NCBI RefSeq assembly: GCF_002742635.1 | Contig: NZ_PEGF01000002.1 | Coordinates: 1,426,001-1,490,000 of the forward strand | DNA length: 64,000 bases | Source of the DNA: Caulobacter sp. X | Lineage (GTDB): Bacteria; Pseudomonadota; Alphaproteobacteria; Caulobacterales; Caulobacteraceae | Reading direction: 5' to 3' | Part shown: positions 49,090 through 57,184 of the stretch, in pieces | How the letters are laid out: every line of letters starts with the position of its first letter | Position numbering within the stretch: position 1 is the stretch's first letter | The notes under the pieces: generated by a model | What the model was told of the DNA's origin: nothing | Databases searched by the model: none | What the model saw: only the letters and a program-made list of their open reading frames with translations | Made by a program: the position numbers and the translations under genes

Positions 49090-51564
49090 ATGTTTTCGCG
49101 TCGCTCCCTGCGTGTTTCCGTCCTGGCCTTGGCGATCGCCGGTGGACTTTCGGGAGCGGTTCTCGCCCAGGCCTCCTCGGGGCCCGCGACGACCCATCCC
49201 GCGCTGTGGCCCAAGGCCGCCAGCCCGGCGACGATCACCGACGCCAAGACCGAGGCCTTCATCACCAAGCTGATGAGCCAAATGACGGTCGAGGAGAAGG
49301 TCGCCCAGACCATCCAGGCCGACGGGGCGTCGATCACGCCCGAGGAACTCAAGAAATACCGCCTGGGCTCGGTGCTGGTCGGCGGCAACAGCGCGCCCGA
49401 CGGCAACGATCGCGCCTCGGCCCAACGCTGGATCGAGTGGATCAACGCTTTCCGCGCCGCGGCGCTGGACAACCGCGGCGGCCACCAGGAAATCCCGATC
49501 ATCTTCGGCGTGGACGCGGTTCACGGTCACAACAATGTCGTCGGCGCGACGATCTTCCCGCACAATATCGGCCTGGGCGCGGCGCGCGATCCCGACCTGA
49601 TCCGCCGGATCGGCGAGGCGACCGCCCAGGAGATGGCCGCCACCGGCGCCGACTGGACCTTCGGCCCCACGGTGGCCGTGCCGCGCGACGTGCGCTGGGG
49701 CCGCACCTATGAAGGCTATGCCGAGGATCCGGAGGTGGTGAAGACCTATGCCGGTCCCATGACCCTGGGCCTGCAGGGCGCGCTGGTCGCCGGCAAGCCG
49801 CTGGCGACGGGCCACATCGCCGGCTCGGCCAAGCACTTCCTGGGCGACGGCGGCACCGACGGCGGCAAGGACCAGGGCGACGCCAAGCTGCCCGAGACCG
49901 AGCTGATCCGCCTGCACAACGCTGGCTATCCGCCCGCGATCAACGCCGGCATCCTGTCGGTGATGGTCTCGTTCTCCAGCTGGAACGGCGTCAAGCACAC
50001 GGGCAACAAGAGCCTGCTGACCGACGTGCTGAAGGGGCGGATGGGCTTCGAAGGCTTCGTCGTCGGCGACTGGAACGCCCACGGCCAGGTCGAGGGCTGC
50101 ACGACCACCAGCTGCGCCCAGGCCTACAACGCCGGCATGGACATGATCATGGCCCCCGACAGCTGGAAGGGCCTCTATGAGAACACCCTGGCTCAGGTGA
50201 AGGCCGGCCAGATCCCGATGGCGCGGATCGACGACGCGGTGCGTCGCATCCTGCGCGTGAAGGTCAAGGCGGGGCTGTTCGAGAACAAGCGTCCGCTGGA
50301 AGGCAAGCTGGAGCTGCTGGGCGCGCCCGAGCATCGGGCGATCGCGCGAGAAGCGGTCCGCAAGTCCCTCGTTTTGCTGAAGAACGAGGGCGTTCTGCCG
50401 CTGAAGAGCTCGGCGCGGATCCTGGTGGCCGGCGACGGCGCGGACGACATCGGCAAGGCCGCCGGCGGCTGGACCCTGACCTGGCAGGGCACGGGCAACA
50501 AGAACAGCGACTTCCCGAACGGCCAGTCGATCTTCGGCGGCGTCGCCGAGGCGGTGAAGGCCGGCGGCGGCAGCGCCGAGTTGTCGCCCTCCGGCGACTA
50601 CAAGCAGAAGCCCGACGTCGCGATCGTGGTGTTCGGCGAGAACCCCTACGCCGAATTCCAGGGCGACATCGCCACGGCCGAGTACCAGCCCGGCGACAAG
50701 ACCGATCTGGCGCTGCTGAAGAAGCTGAAGGCCCAGGGCATTCCCGTCGTGTCGGTGTTCCTGAGCGGCCGGCCGCTGTGGACCAACCCGGAGATCAACG
50801 CCTCGGACGCTTTCGTGGCCGCCTGGCTGCCCGGCTCGGAAGGCGGCGGCGTGGCCGATGTGCTGATCGGCGACGCGGCGGGCAAGCCGCGCTTCGACTT
50901 CACGGGCAAGCTCTCGTACTCGTGGCCCAAGCGCGCGGACCAGGAGCCGCTCAATGTCGGCGACAAGGGCTACGACCCGCTGTTCGCCTATGGTTACGGC
51001 CTGAGCTACGCCAAGCCGGGCAAGGTGGCGACGCTGTCGGAGGACTCCGGCGTGGCTTCGGCGGCGGCCATGAACGTGGACCGCTACTTCCTCGCCGGCC
51101 GCGCGCCGTCGCCCTGGACGCTGACCACCTCGGGCGCCGTGGCGACCAAGACCATCGACGCCGGCGCCCAGGAAAACGCCCGCCAGGCGGAGTGGACCGG
51201 AGAAGGGCAGGGGCTGCTGGCGATCTCTGGCCGGCCGGTCGACCTGTCGCGCCAGACCACCGGCGACATGGCCGTGATGCTCCGCTACCGGGTCGATGCG
51301 TCCCCAGAGAAACCGGTTTCCATGGCCATCGGCTGTGGCGAATCCTGCGGGGCGACGGTAGACGTTACGTCAACGTTGTCAGGTGCGAAAATCGGCGAAT
51401 GGCGTACGGCCAAGATCAAACTGTCCTGTTTCAAGGCCAAGGGCGCGGACATGACGCGGGTGACCGCGCCGTTCGCGCTGATGACGTCCGGTCGCTTCTC
51501 CATGACCTTCACCGAGATCCGGCTGGCCTCGAACGAGGGCGACGCGGTCTGTCCTGCGAACTGA
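49090..51564 (+). CDS. glycoside hydrolase family 3 beta-glucosidase / exo-glucanase, exported
   Basis: 824 residues. The signal peptide FSRRSLRVSVLALAIAGGLSGAVLA has twin arginines (SRRSLRV), possibly Tat-exported. The (beta/alpha)8 GH3 domain carries GVDAVHGHNNV, AKHFLGDGGTDGGKDQG (sugar-binding KHF motif) and the nucleophile Asp327 in FVVGDWNAHG; the alpha/beta sandwich domain has LKNEGVLPLK, and a C-terminal domain of about 170 residues with VDLSRQTTGDMAVMLRYRVDA resembles the carbohydrate-binding module of ExoP-type exo-beta-glucanases. ATG 49090 is chosen for its signal peptide; the TTG at 49063 is disfavoured. It releases glucose in the periplasm, feeding the glk-zwf pathway. Confidence 0.92.
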   Translation: MFSRRSLRVSVLALAIAGGLSGAVLAQASSGPATTHPALWPKAASPATITDAKTEAFITKLMSQMTVEEKVAQTIQADGASITPEELKKYRLGSVLVGGNSAPDGNDRASAQRWIEWINAFRAAALDNRGGHQEIPIIFGVDAVHGHNNVVGATIFPHNIGLGAARDPDLIRRIGEATAQEMAATGADWTFGPTVAVPRDVRWGRTYEGYAEDPEVVKTYAGPMTLGLQGALVAGKPLATGHIAGSAKHFLGDGGTDGGKDQGDAKLPETELIRLHNAGYPPAINAGILSVMVSFSSWNGVKHTGNKSLLTDVLKGRMGFEGFVVGDWNAHGQVEGCTTTSCAQAYNAGMDMIMAPDSWKGLYENTLAQVKAGQIPMARIDDAVRRILRVKVKAGLFENKRPLEGKLELLGAPEHRAIAREAVRKSLVLLKNEGVLPLKSSARILVAGDGADDIGKAAGGWTLTWQGTGNKNSDFPNGQSIFGGVAEAVKAGGGSAELSPSGDYKQKPDVAIVVFGENPYAEFQGDIATAEYQPGDKTDLALLKKLKAQGIPVVSVFLSGRPLWTNPEINASDAFVAAWLPGSEGGGVADVLIGDAAGKPRFDFTGKLSYSWPKRADQEPLNVGDKGYDPLFAYGYGLSYAKPGKVATLSEDSGVASAAAMNVDRYFLAGRAPSPWTLTTSGAVATKTIDAGAQENARQAEWTGEGQGLLAISGRPVDLSRQTTGDMAVMLRYRVDASPEKPVSMAIGCGESCGATVDVTSTLSGAKIGEWRTAKIKLSCFKAKGADMTRVTAPFALMTSGRFSMTFTEIRLASNEGDAVCPAN
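51368..51381. promoter_or_regulatory. weak LacI operator inside the GH3 gene, upstream of pyk
   Basis: CGTCAACGTTGTCA matches 12 of 14 bases of the zwf operator, including the 8-bp palindromic centre CAACGTTG. It lies 205 bp upstream of the pyk ATG inside the GH3 reading frame (codons for VTSTLSG). Chance occurrence of a 12/14 match in 64 kb is not negligible, so its position next to a glycolytic gene is the main support. Confidence 0.4.
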
Positions 51565-51586
51565 TCTTCGACCAAGGAGCGACGGC

Positions 51587-53017
51587 ATGATCCGCGCCCG
51601 TCGCTCCCGCATCGTCGCCACGATCGGCCCGGCTTCCAGCTCGCCCGAGATGATCGTCACCCTGGCCAAGGCCGGGGCGGACGTCTTTCGCCTGAACTTC
51701 AGCCACGGCGCCCACGAAACCCACGCGGCGGTCTACACGGCGATCCGCGAGGCGGAAAAGGTCGTTGGCCGCCCGCTGGGCATCCTGGCCGACCTGCAGG
51801 GACCCAAGCTGCGCGTCGGCAAGTTCGCCGACGGCCCGGTCATGCTGAAGCCCGGTCAGGCCTTCCGCTTCGACAGCGATCCGACGCCGGGCGACGAGAC
51901 GCGGGTGCACCTGCCGCATCCCGAGATCCTGACCGCCATGCGGCCGGGCGCGACCCTGCTGCTGGACGACGGCAAGCTGCGGATGACGGTGACCGAGGCC
52001 GGCCCCGGCTACGCCAACACCAAGGTCGTCAACGGCGGCAAGCTGTCCGAGCGCAAGGGCGTCGCCGTGCCGGACGTCGTGATCCCGATGTCGCCCCTGA
52101 CCGCCAAGGACCGTGAGGACCTGGCCTTCGCCCTGCGTCTTGGCGTCGACTGGATCGCCCTGTCGTTCGTCCAGGCGCCGGAGGACATGGCCGAGCTGCG
52201 CCGCATCGTCGAAGGCCGCGCGGCGGTCCTGGCCAAGATCGAAAAGCCGCAGGCGCTGAAGGTGCTGGGCCCGATCCTCGACCTCTGTGACGGCGTCATG
52301 GTCGCTCGCGGCGACCTCGGCGTCGAGATGGCGCCGGAAGAGGTGCCGGTGGCTCAGAAGGAAATCCTGCGCGCCGCTCGCGAGCGGGGCATTCCGGTGA
52401 TCGTCGCGACCCAGATGCTGGAGTCGATGACCAGTTCGCCGACCCCGACCCGGGCTGAAGCCTCAGACGTCGCCAACGCCGTCTACGAGGGCGCGGACGC
52501 GGTGATGCTGTCGGCGGAGTCGGCGGCCGGCGACTATCCGGAAGAAGCCGTCTCGATGATGAACCGCATCATCGAGCGGGTGGAGCGCGATCCGCGCTGG
52601 CCCGAGCTGATGCAGGCCGAGCAGAGCCACGACGACGTCGACGCCGACGTGCTGGTCGTCGCCGCCGCGGGCGCGGCCAAGGCCGGCTCGACCAAGTGCC
52701 TCGTCGCCTTCACCACCACCGGCGCCACCGCGCGCCGCCTGGCCCGTGAACGCCCGCTGCAGCCGGTCCTGGCCCTGTCGCCGGAGCTCAGCGCCGTGCG
52801 CCGCATGACTCTGGTCTGGGGCGTCGAGCCGCGCGTCAGCGCCCAGCCCGACAGCCTGGAAGTCGTCACGACCGACGCATCGAGCAAGGCGCTGGAGTTG
52901 GGCCTGGTCGCGCCGGGCGAGCGCCTGCTGGTCGTGGCCGGAACGCCGTTTGGCGCGCCGGGCGCGGCCAACCTGCTGCGTCTGGCTCATGCGCCCGCTC
53001 CGGCGCGTCGCCGCTAG
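51587..53017 (+). CDS. pyk: pyruvate kinase
   Basis: 476 residues; transfers phosphate from phosphoenolpyruvate to ADP. Motifs: RRSRIVATIGPASSSPEMI at the N-terminus (usual TKIVxTxGP), DVFRLNFSHG, ILADLQGPKLRVG, the catalytic Lys in VLAKIEKPQAL, Mg ligands in MVARGDLGVEM and VIVATQMLESMTSSPTPTRAE. It follows the GH3 gene by 22 bp with AAGGAG, so it can be co-transcribed. As the last step of the Entner-Doudoroff lower branch it belongs functionally to the zwf-glk genes. Confidence 0.96.
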   Translation: MIRARRSRIVATIGPASSSPEMIVTLAKAGADVFRLNFSHGAHETHAAVYTAIREAEKVVGRPLGILADLQGPKLRVGKFADGPVMLKPGQAFRFDSDPTPGDETRVHLPHPEILTAMRPGATLLLDDGKLRMTVTEAGPGYANTKVVNGGKLSERKGVAVPDVVIPMSPLTAKDREDLAFALRLGVDWIALSFVQAPEDMAELRRIVEGRAAVLAKIEKPQALKVLGPILDLCDGVMVARGDLGVEMAPEEVPVAQKEILRAARERGIPVIVATQMLESMTSSPTPTRAEASDVANAVYEGADAVMLSAESAAGDYPEEAVSMMNRIIERVERDPRWPELMQAEQSHDDVDADVLVVAAAGAAKAGSTKCLVAFTTTGATARRLARERPLQPVLALSPELSAVRRMTLVWGVEPRVSAQPDSLEVVTTDASSKALELGLVAPGERLLVVAGTPFGAPGAANLLRLAHAPAPARRR

Positions 53018-53020
53018 CGA

Positions 53021-53770
53021 CTAGCCGCGCAGGCGAAGGCTCGGCGCGTCCTCGTCGCCGAACGGATCGGGCAGCAGCCGCTCGTAGCTCCGGCGCACCG
53101 CGCCGTAGCATTCGCAGGTCATGGCCTCGAGGCCGGCGCGGTCCAGGATGTCGACCACGCCCCGGCGGTAGCGGATCAGACCCTTATTCTGCAGCGAGCC
53201 GGCGACGGCCGTGACGGTCGTGCGCTGCACGCCCAGCATGTCCGCCAGGAACTCCTGGGTCAGGCTGACCGTGCTCGAGTCGATGCGGTCGTGGCACGAC
53301 AGCAGCCAGCGGCAGAACCGCGCCTCGACGGGGTGCAGGGCGTTGCAGGCCACGGACTGGATCGCGTGACAGAACAGCGCCTCATTGTGGCGATCCACCA
53401 AGTCTCGGAGGGTGGCGCTACGCTTCCAGGCCTCGTGCAAGGGCGCGGCGGCGATGCGCAAGGCCGAGCCCGGCGCCTGGACGATCGCGCGCGACAGCGA
53501 CTGACGGGGGGCAACGGCGGCCATCAGGCCCAAAGCGCCCTCGCGGCCAATGGTGGCGGACTCGATCGCCGCGCCGCTCTCCATCAACGTCATCAGCGAA
53601 ATGACGCCGTCATTCGGGAAATAGACCTGATCGATGGCGTCGCCCGGATCATACAGCAGGCGACCTTTGTCGAGGTCCATCGGCGTCAGATACGGGACCA
53701 GAAGAGCCTTGTCCTCTGACGGCAGCGCGGAAAGGAGTCGGTTCTTCAAGGGATGTAGGAGCCCTAGCAT
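53021..53770 (-). CDS. Crp/Fnr-family transcriptional regulator
   Basis: 249 residues. The cyclic-nucleotide-binding-like beta roll (KGRLLYDPGDAIDQVYFPNDGVISLMTLMESGAAIESATIGREGALGL) lacks the glycine-rich cAMP phosphate loop (GELAL) and Fnr cysteine cluster, so it probably senses something else. The HTH at the C-terminus reads SLTQEFLADMLGVQRTTVTAVAGSLQNKGLIRYRRGVVDILDR. Similar short proteins are common in Caulobacterales and rhizobia. Convergent with pyk (3 bp apart). Upstream 285 bp is gene-free. Confidence 0.88.
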   Translation of the reverse strand: MLGLLHPLKNRLLSALPSEDKALLVPYLTPMDLDKGRLLYDPGDAIDQVYFPNDGVISLMTLMESGAAIESATIGREGALGLMAAVAPRQSLSRAIVQAPGSALRIAAAPLHEAWKRSATLRDLVDRHNEALFCHAIQSVACNALHPVEARFCRWLLSCHDRIDSSTVSLTQEFLADMLGVQRTTVTAVAGSLQNKGLIRYRRGVVDILDRAGLEAMTCECYGAVRRSYERLLPDPFGDEDAPSLRLRG

Positions 53771-54000
53771 GCGGAATCGAACGCCGGTTCACGGCAAGGG
53801 TTGCAAGCTATAGGCAGGTCAAATGCGGGGCGCCGTCGCGTAGCCGACACAATCCAGTCAGGAGCGGTGCAAAAATAGAGTGCGCTCAACAACTCGCGTC
53901 GCAAGATCATCATTTGACCGAGCGCGCATGCGTCGGGTTCTCGACATTATTACTCAGTCGAGGCTTGGACGGACTTCCGCTAACCTGATGATCGACAAGA
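53771..54000. other. gene-free region upstream of the Crp/Fnr gene
   Basis: No ORF with a plausible start and codon use on either strand. It should hold the promoter of the Crp/Fnr gene (minus strand). No palindrome of the Crp type (TGTGA-N6-TCACA) was seen. Confidence 0.6.
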
Positions 54001-54027
54001 AAAAAGCCGCCGTGACGGCGGCTTTTT
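54001..54027. terminator. intrinsic terminator of the acyl-CoA dehydrogenase operon
   Basis: A perfect 11-bp stem AAAAAGCCGCC/GGCGGCTTTTT (54001-54011 and 54017-54027) has a 5-nt loop GTGAC. On the minus strand it lies 29 bp after the stop of the small acyl-CoA dehydrogenase gene and has a good U-tract in both directions. Confidence 0.92.
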
Positions 54028-54055
54028 GGCCATGGTGTGGCTTGAGGTTCGGGCC

Positions 54056-55189
54056 TTAGAAACCCATCAGCCGCGCATAGCGATCGCGATGGAAGCTGGC
54101 GCCGCCGAACACCGCTTCGGTGACCCGGGCGCGTTTCATGTAGAGGCCGGCGTCATGGGCGTCGGTCATGCCGATGCCGCCATGCATCTGGACCATCTCG
54201 TTGCTGGCCAGATGCACGAGCTCGCAGGCCTTGGCCTTGGCCAGGGAGGCGAGGGCGCGGGTGTCGGCGCCTGTGTCCAGCGCCTCGAGCGCCGCCTCGA
54301 CGCAGGAGCGGGTGGTTTCCAGGTCCGTGAACCACTTGGCGGCCCGGTGCTGCAGCGCCTGGAACGAGCCGATCACCTGGCCGAACTGGGTGCGGGTCTT
54401 CAGGTAGTCCAGCGTGATGTCGAACGCCGCGCTGGCGCTGCCCAGCATCTCGGCGGCGAGACCCGCATAGGCGCGGTCCAGGGTGGGCTCCAGCACGGCC
54501 CAGCCCTTGTCGACTTCGCCGAGGACGGCGTCGGCCGCGACCTCGACCCCATCGAAGGCGATCTGGGCCGCGCCGCGGGAGTCCATCAGCGCCAGATGCG
54601 TGCGCTTCACACCCGGCGCGTCGCCAGGAACCAGGAACAGGCTCAGGCCGTCGGTCTGGCCCGGCGCGCCGCCGGTGCGGGCGACGACGATCAGCAGGTC
54701 GGCGGCCTCGCCGTCCAGCACGAAGGTCTTGGTCCCGTTAAGGACATAGCCCGCGCCGCTCTTGGTCGCGGTCAGGGCCGTGCGCGCCGGCGCATGGTGC
54801 GAGCCTTCGTCGATGGCCAGGGTGGCGACGATCTCGCCGCTGGCGATGCGCGGCAGCCAGGCCTGCTTCTGGGCGTCGGAGCCCGCCAGCTGCAGGGCCG
54901 AGGCGGCGATCATGGCCGTGGAGAGCAGGGGCGAGGCCGCTAGGGTGCGGCCGGTTTCTTCCAGAATCAGGCCCAGACCCAGATAGCCGAAGGCCGAGCC
55001 GTCATAGGCCTCGGGCACGATCACCCCGGCCCAGCCCATCTCGCCCATGTCCTTCCAGGCGGCGGGATCGAAGCTTTGGCCGGACTTGCCGTCGCGCAGC
55101 TTGCGCAGGGCCCCCACGGGGGCGCTTTCGCTGGCCCAGCCCTTGGCGGCGTCGCGCAGCATCGTCTGTTCTTCGGTCAGGACGGCCAT
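54056..55189 (-). CDS. acyl-CoA dehydrogenase family protein, probable non-catalytic subunit
   Basis: 377 residues. Acyl-CoA dehydrogenase fold: EMGWAGVIVPEAYDGSAFGYLGLGLILEETGRTLAASPLL, a middle beta domain (GYVLNGTKTFVLDGEAADLLIVVART), and the C-terminal helix domain (LDYLKTRTQFGQVIGSFQALQHRAAKWFTDLETTRS, MVQMHGGIGMTDAHDAGLYMKRA). The C-terminus reads TEAVFGGASFHRDRYARLMGF and lacks the E-G-T/S block that supplies the catalytic Glu and FAD contacts in most members. That, and the partner gene 55805-57010, fits the non-catalytic half of an alpha2beta2 FadE-type enzyme. Its start shares one base with the DsbA-family stop. Confidence 0.85.
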   Translation of the reverse strand: MAVLTEEQTMLRDAAKGWASESAPVGALRKLRDGKSGQSFDPAAWKDMGEMGWAGVIVPEAYDGSAFGYLGLGLILEETGRTLAASPLLSTAMIAASALQLAGSDAQKQAWLPRIASGEIVATLAIDEGSHHAPARTALTATKSGAGYVLNGTKTFVLDGEAADLLIVVARTGGAPGQTDGLSLFLVPGDAPGVKRTHLALMDSRGAAQIAFDGVEVAADAVLGEVDKGWAVLEPTLDRAYAGLAAEMLGSASAAFDITLDYLKTRTQFGQVIGSFQALQHRAAKWFTDLETTRSCVEAALEALDTGADTRALASLAKAKACELVHLASNEMVQMHGGIGMTDAHDAGLYMKRARVTEAVFGGASFHRDRYARLMGF

Positions 55190-55800
55190 CAGGCGTGCTC
55201 CCTGGATTGATGACGGGCGGCCCAGTCGAGGGCCTGTTCCAGACGGTCGTTGCCCCAGAAGAGCTCGCCGTCGGCGGTGAGAAAGCTGGGCGCGCCAAAG
55301 AGACCGCGCTCCCTGGCCTGACGGACGTGGTCCTTCAGGCGGGTCTTGATCGGATCGGATTGCGCGGCCGCCAGGACATGCTCCGGACCCGCGCCGACCG
55401 AAGCGATCAAAGGCGCCAGAATCTCCGGGCTGCCGATGTCCTGGTCGTCGACGAAGTTGGCCTGATAGACCGCGCGGCTGAAGGCTGGGGTCCAGCCGTC
55501 TTCCAGCCCGACGATCGCCACGCGGGCGGCCAGCAGGCTGTTGCGCGGGAACTGGCTGGGATGGCGCAGCGCCAGACCCTCGGCGTCGCAGACGCGCGCC
55601 AGGTCCCGCCACATGTACTCGCCCTTCACCGGGAAGGCGTTGAAGGGACTGTCGTTCAGACCTTGCTGGTCATGGAACAGCGGACCCAGAATGAAGGGGC
55701 GCCAAGCCACGGCCACGCCCTTGTCGGCGGCCAGCTTCTCGATCCGCATGGCCGCCGGATAGGAATAGGTCGAAGCAAACTCGTACCAAAACTCGATCAT
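55189..55800 (-). CDS. DsbA-family 2-hydroxychromene-2-carboxylate isomerase-like protein
   Basis: 203 residues. MIEFWYEFASTYSYPAAMRIEKLAADKGVAVAWRPFILGPLF is the thioredoxin-like opening of the kappa-GST/HCCA isomerase family, where FAS-T-YSY replaces the CxxC motif with a Ser, and GLFGAPSFLTADGELFWGNDRLEQAL holds the cis-Pro and C-terminal helix. It isomerises a glutathione-linked intermediate of aromatic or lipid catabolism. Its gene lies inside the acyl-CoA dehydrogenase operon, overlapping downstream, 4 bp after the upstream gene. Confidence 0.88.
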   Translation of the reverse strand: MIEFWYEFASTYSYPAAMRIEKLAADKGVAVAWRPFILGPLFHDQQGLNDSPFNAFPVKGEYMWRDLARVCDAEGLALRHPSQFPRNSLLAARVAIVGLEDGWTPAFSRAVYQANFVDDQDIGSPEILAPLIASVGAGPEHVLAAAQSDPIKTRLKDHVRQARERGLFGAPSFLTADGELFWGNDRLEQALDWAARHQSREHA

Positions 55801-55804
55801 CGGA

Positions 55805-57010
55805 CTACTGGTGGTCCAGCAGGCCCAGGACGCGCTTGGCGACGACGTTCAGGTTCACCTCGCTGGTGCCGCCCTCGATCGAGTTGCCCTTGGCGCGCAG
55901 CATGGCGCGCGGCGCGTTCAACTCCTCGGCGCTGAAGCCTTCGCCCTCCCAGCCCAGGCCCTGCAGGCCCAGGGCCTCGACCAGCAGCTCGGTGCGCTCC
56001 TGGTTCATCTTGGCGGCGGCGTACTTGATGATCGAGACGGCGGCGCTGGGGCCCGAGCCCTGCTTGGATTCCGCCTCGGCGCGGCGCACGGTCAGCATGA
56101 AGGCGTGGGCGTCCATCGAGTGGGCGGCCAGGCGCGCGCGGAAGTCGCCGTCGGCGATCCGGCCTTCGCCATCGACGCCGATCTCCTTCTTGGCCGCGTC
56201 GACGGGCGAGAGGCCGCCGCCGCCGCCGAAGCCCGAGGCGCTGATGTTCTGGCGCTCGTACTGCAGCAGGCGCTTGGCGATGTCCCAGCCGCCGTTCAGC
56301 TTGCCGACCAGCTGTTCCTTGGGAACCTTCACATTGTCGAAGAAGGTTTCGCAGAACGGCGAGGAGCCGCTGATCAGCTTGATCGGGCGGGCCTCGACGC
56401 CGGGCGAGGTCATGTCGAACAGCACGAACGAGATGCCTTCGTGCTTCTTGGTCGTGTCGGTGCGCACCAGGCAGAAGATCCAGTCGGCCTGGTCGGCGTA
56501 GCTGGTCCAGACCTTCTGGCCGTTGATCAGGTAGTGATCGCCCTTGTCCTCGCATTTGGTCTGCAGCGACGCGAGATCCGAGCCCGCGCCGGGCTCGCTG
56601 TAGCCCTGGCACCAGCGGATCTCGCCGCGCACGATCGGCGGCAGGAAGCGCTGCTTCTGCTCCTCGGTGGCGTACTCCAGCAGCACTGGACCCAGCATCC
56701 AGACGCCGAAGCTCATCAGGGCCGGGCGGGCCTTGAGGCGGCGCAGTTCCTGTTCCAGCACCTTGTTCTGGGCCTTGGAGAGGCCGCCGCCGCCATATTC
56801 CTTGGGCCACATCGGCGCGGTCCAGCCGCGCTCGGCCATGCGATCGAGCCAGAGTTTGGCGTCCGGGTTCTTCCAGACCATCTTGCGGCCGCCCCACGGC
56901 GCCTCATCCTCGGCCATCGGCGCGTTCAGGGACTTCGGATAGTTGGCCTCCAGCCAGGCGCGGGTCTCGGCGCGGAAGGCGTCGAGTTCGGTTCCCCCGA
57001 AATCGGCCAT
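55805..57010 (-). CDS. acyl-CoA dehydrogenase, probable catalytic subunit
   Basis: 401 residues. FRAETRAWLEANYPKSLNAP, GWTAPMWPKEYGGGGLSKAQ, then RWCQGYSEPGAGSDLASLQTKCEDKGDHYLINGQKVWTSYADQAD (the conserved FAD-binding segment), AKRLLQYERQNIS and the C-terminal catalytic block GNSIEGGTSEVNLNVVAKRVLG. The last block contains the Glu missing from the other ACAD of this operon. First gene of the operon; a TetR-type operator lies 71-87 bp upstream. The substrate is probably an acyl-CoA with a bulky or cyclic side chain, as in steroid-type FadE enzymes, an inference from subunit pairing. Confidence 0.9.
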   Translation of the reverse strand: MADFGGTELDAFRAETRAWLEANYPKSLNAPMAEDEAPWGGRKMVWKNPDAKLWLDRMAERGWTAPMWPKEYGGGGLSKAQNKVLEQELRRLKARPALMSFGVWMLGPVLLEYATEEQKQRFLPPIVRGEIRWCQGYSEPGAGSDLASLQTKCEDKGDHYLINGQKVWTSYADQADWIFCLVRTDTTKKHEGISFVLFDMTSPGVEARPIKLISGSSPFCETFFDNVKVPKEQLVGKLNGGWDIAKRLLQYERQNISASGFGGGGGLSPVDAAKKEIGVDGEGRIADGDFRARLAAHSMDAHAFMLTVRRAEAESKQGSGPSAAVSIIKYAAAKMNQERTELLVEALGLQGLGWEGEGFSAEELNAPRAMLRAKGNSIEGGTSEVNLNVVAKRVLGLLDHQ

Positions 57011-57080
57011 CGTCTCATCTCCCTAAGCGGACAGTCGTTGTTGCGCCCACACTACGCCACACGCGGGCTTGGGCAAGTCG

Positions 57081-57097
57081 ATTCAAACGGTCGTTCG
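57081..57097 (-). promoter_or_regulatory. candidate TetR operator upstream of the acyl-CoA dehydrogenase operon
   Basis: ATTCAAACGGTCGTTCG on the plus strand, 14/17 identical to the site upstream of the TetR gene at 22865-22881. The core AACGGTCGTT has inverted AACG/CGTT arms. It lies 71 bp upstream of the operon's first ATG. Confidence 0.5.
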
Positions 57098-57184
57098 CCG
57101 CAACGGCCGCGACCCGTTCACACTTTGCAGGCTATATGAGGCTGCTGCTGGATCCCGTCAGGGATTCGTCGTTTCGGGATCTGG

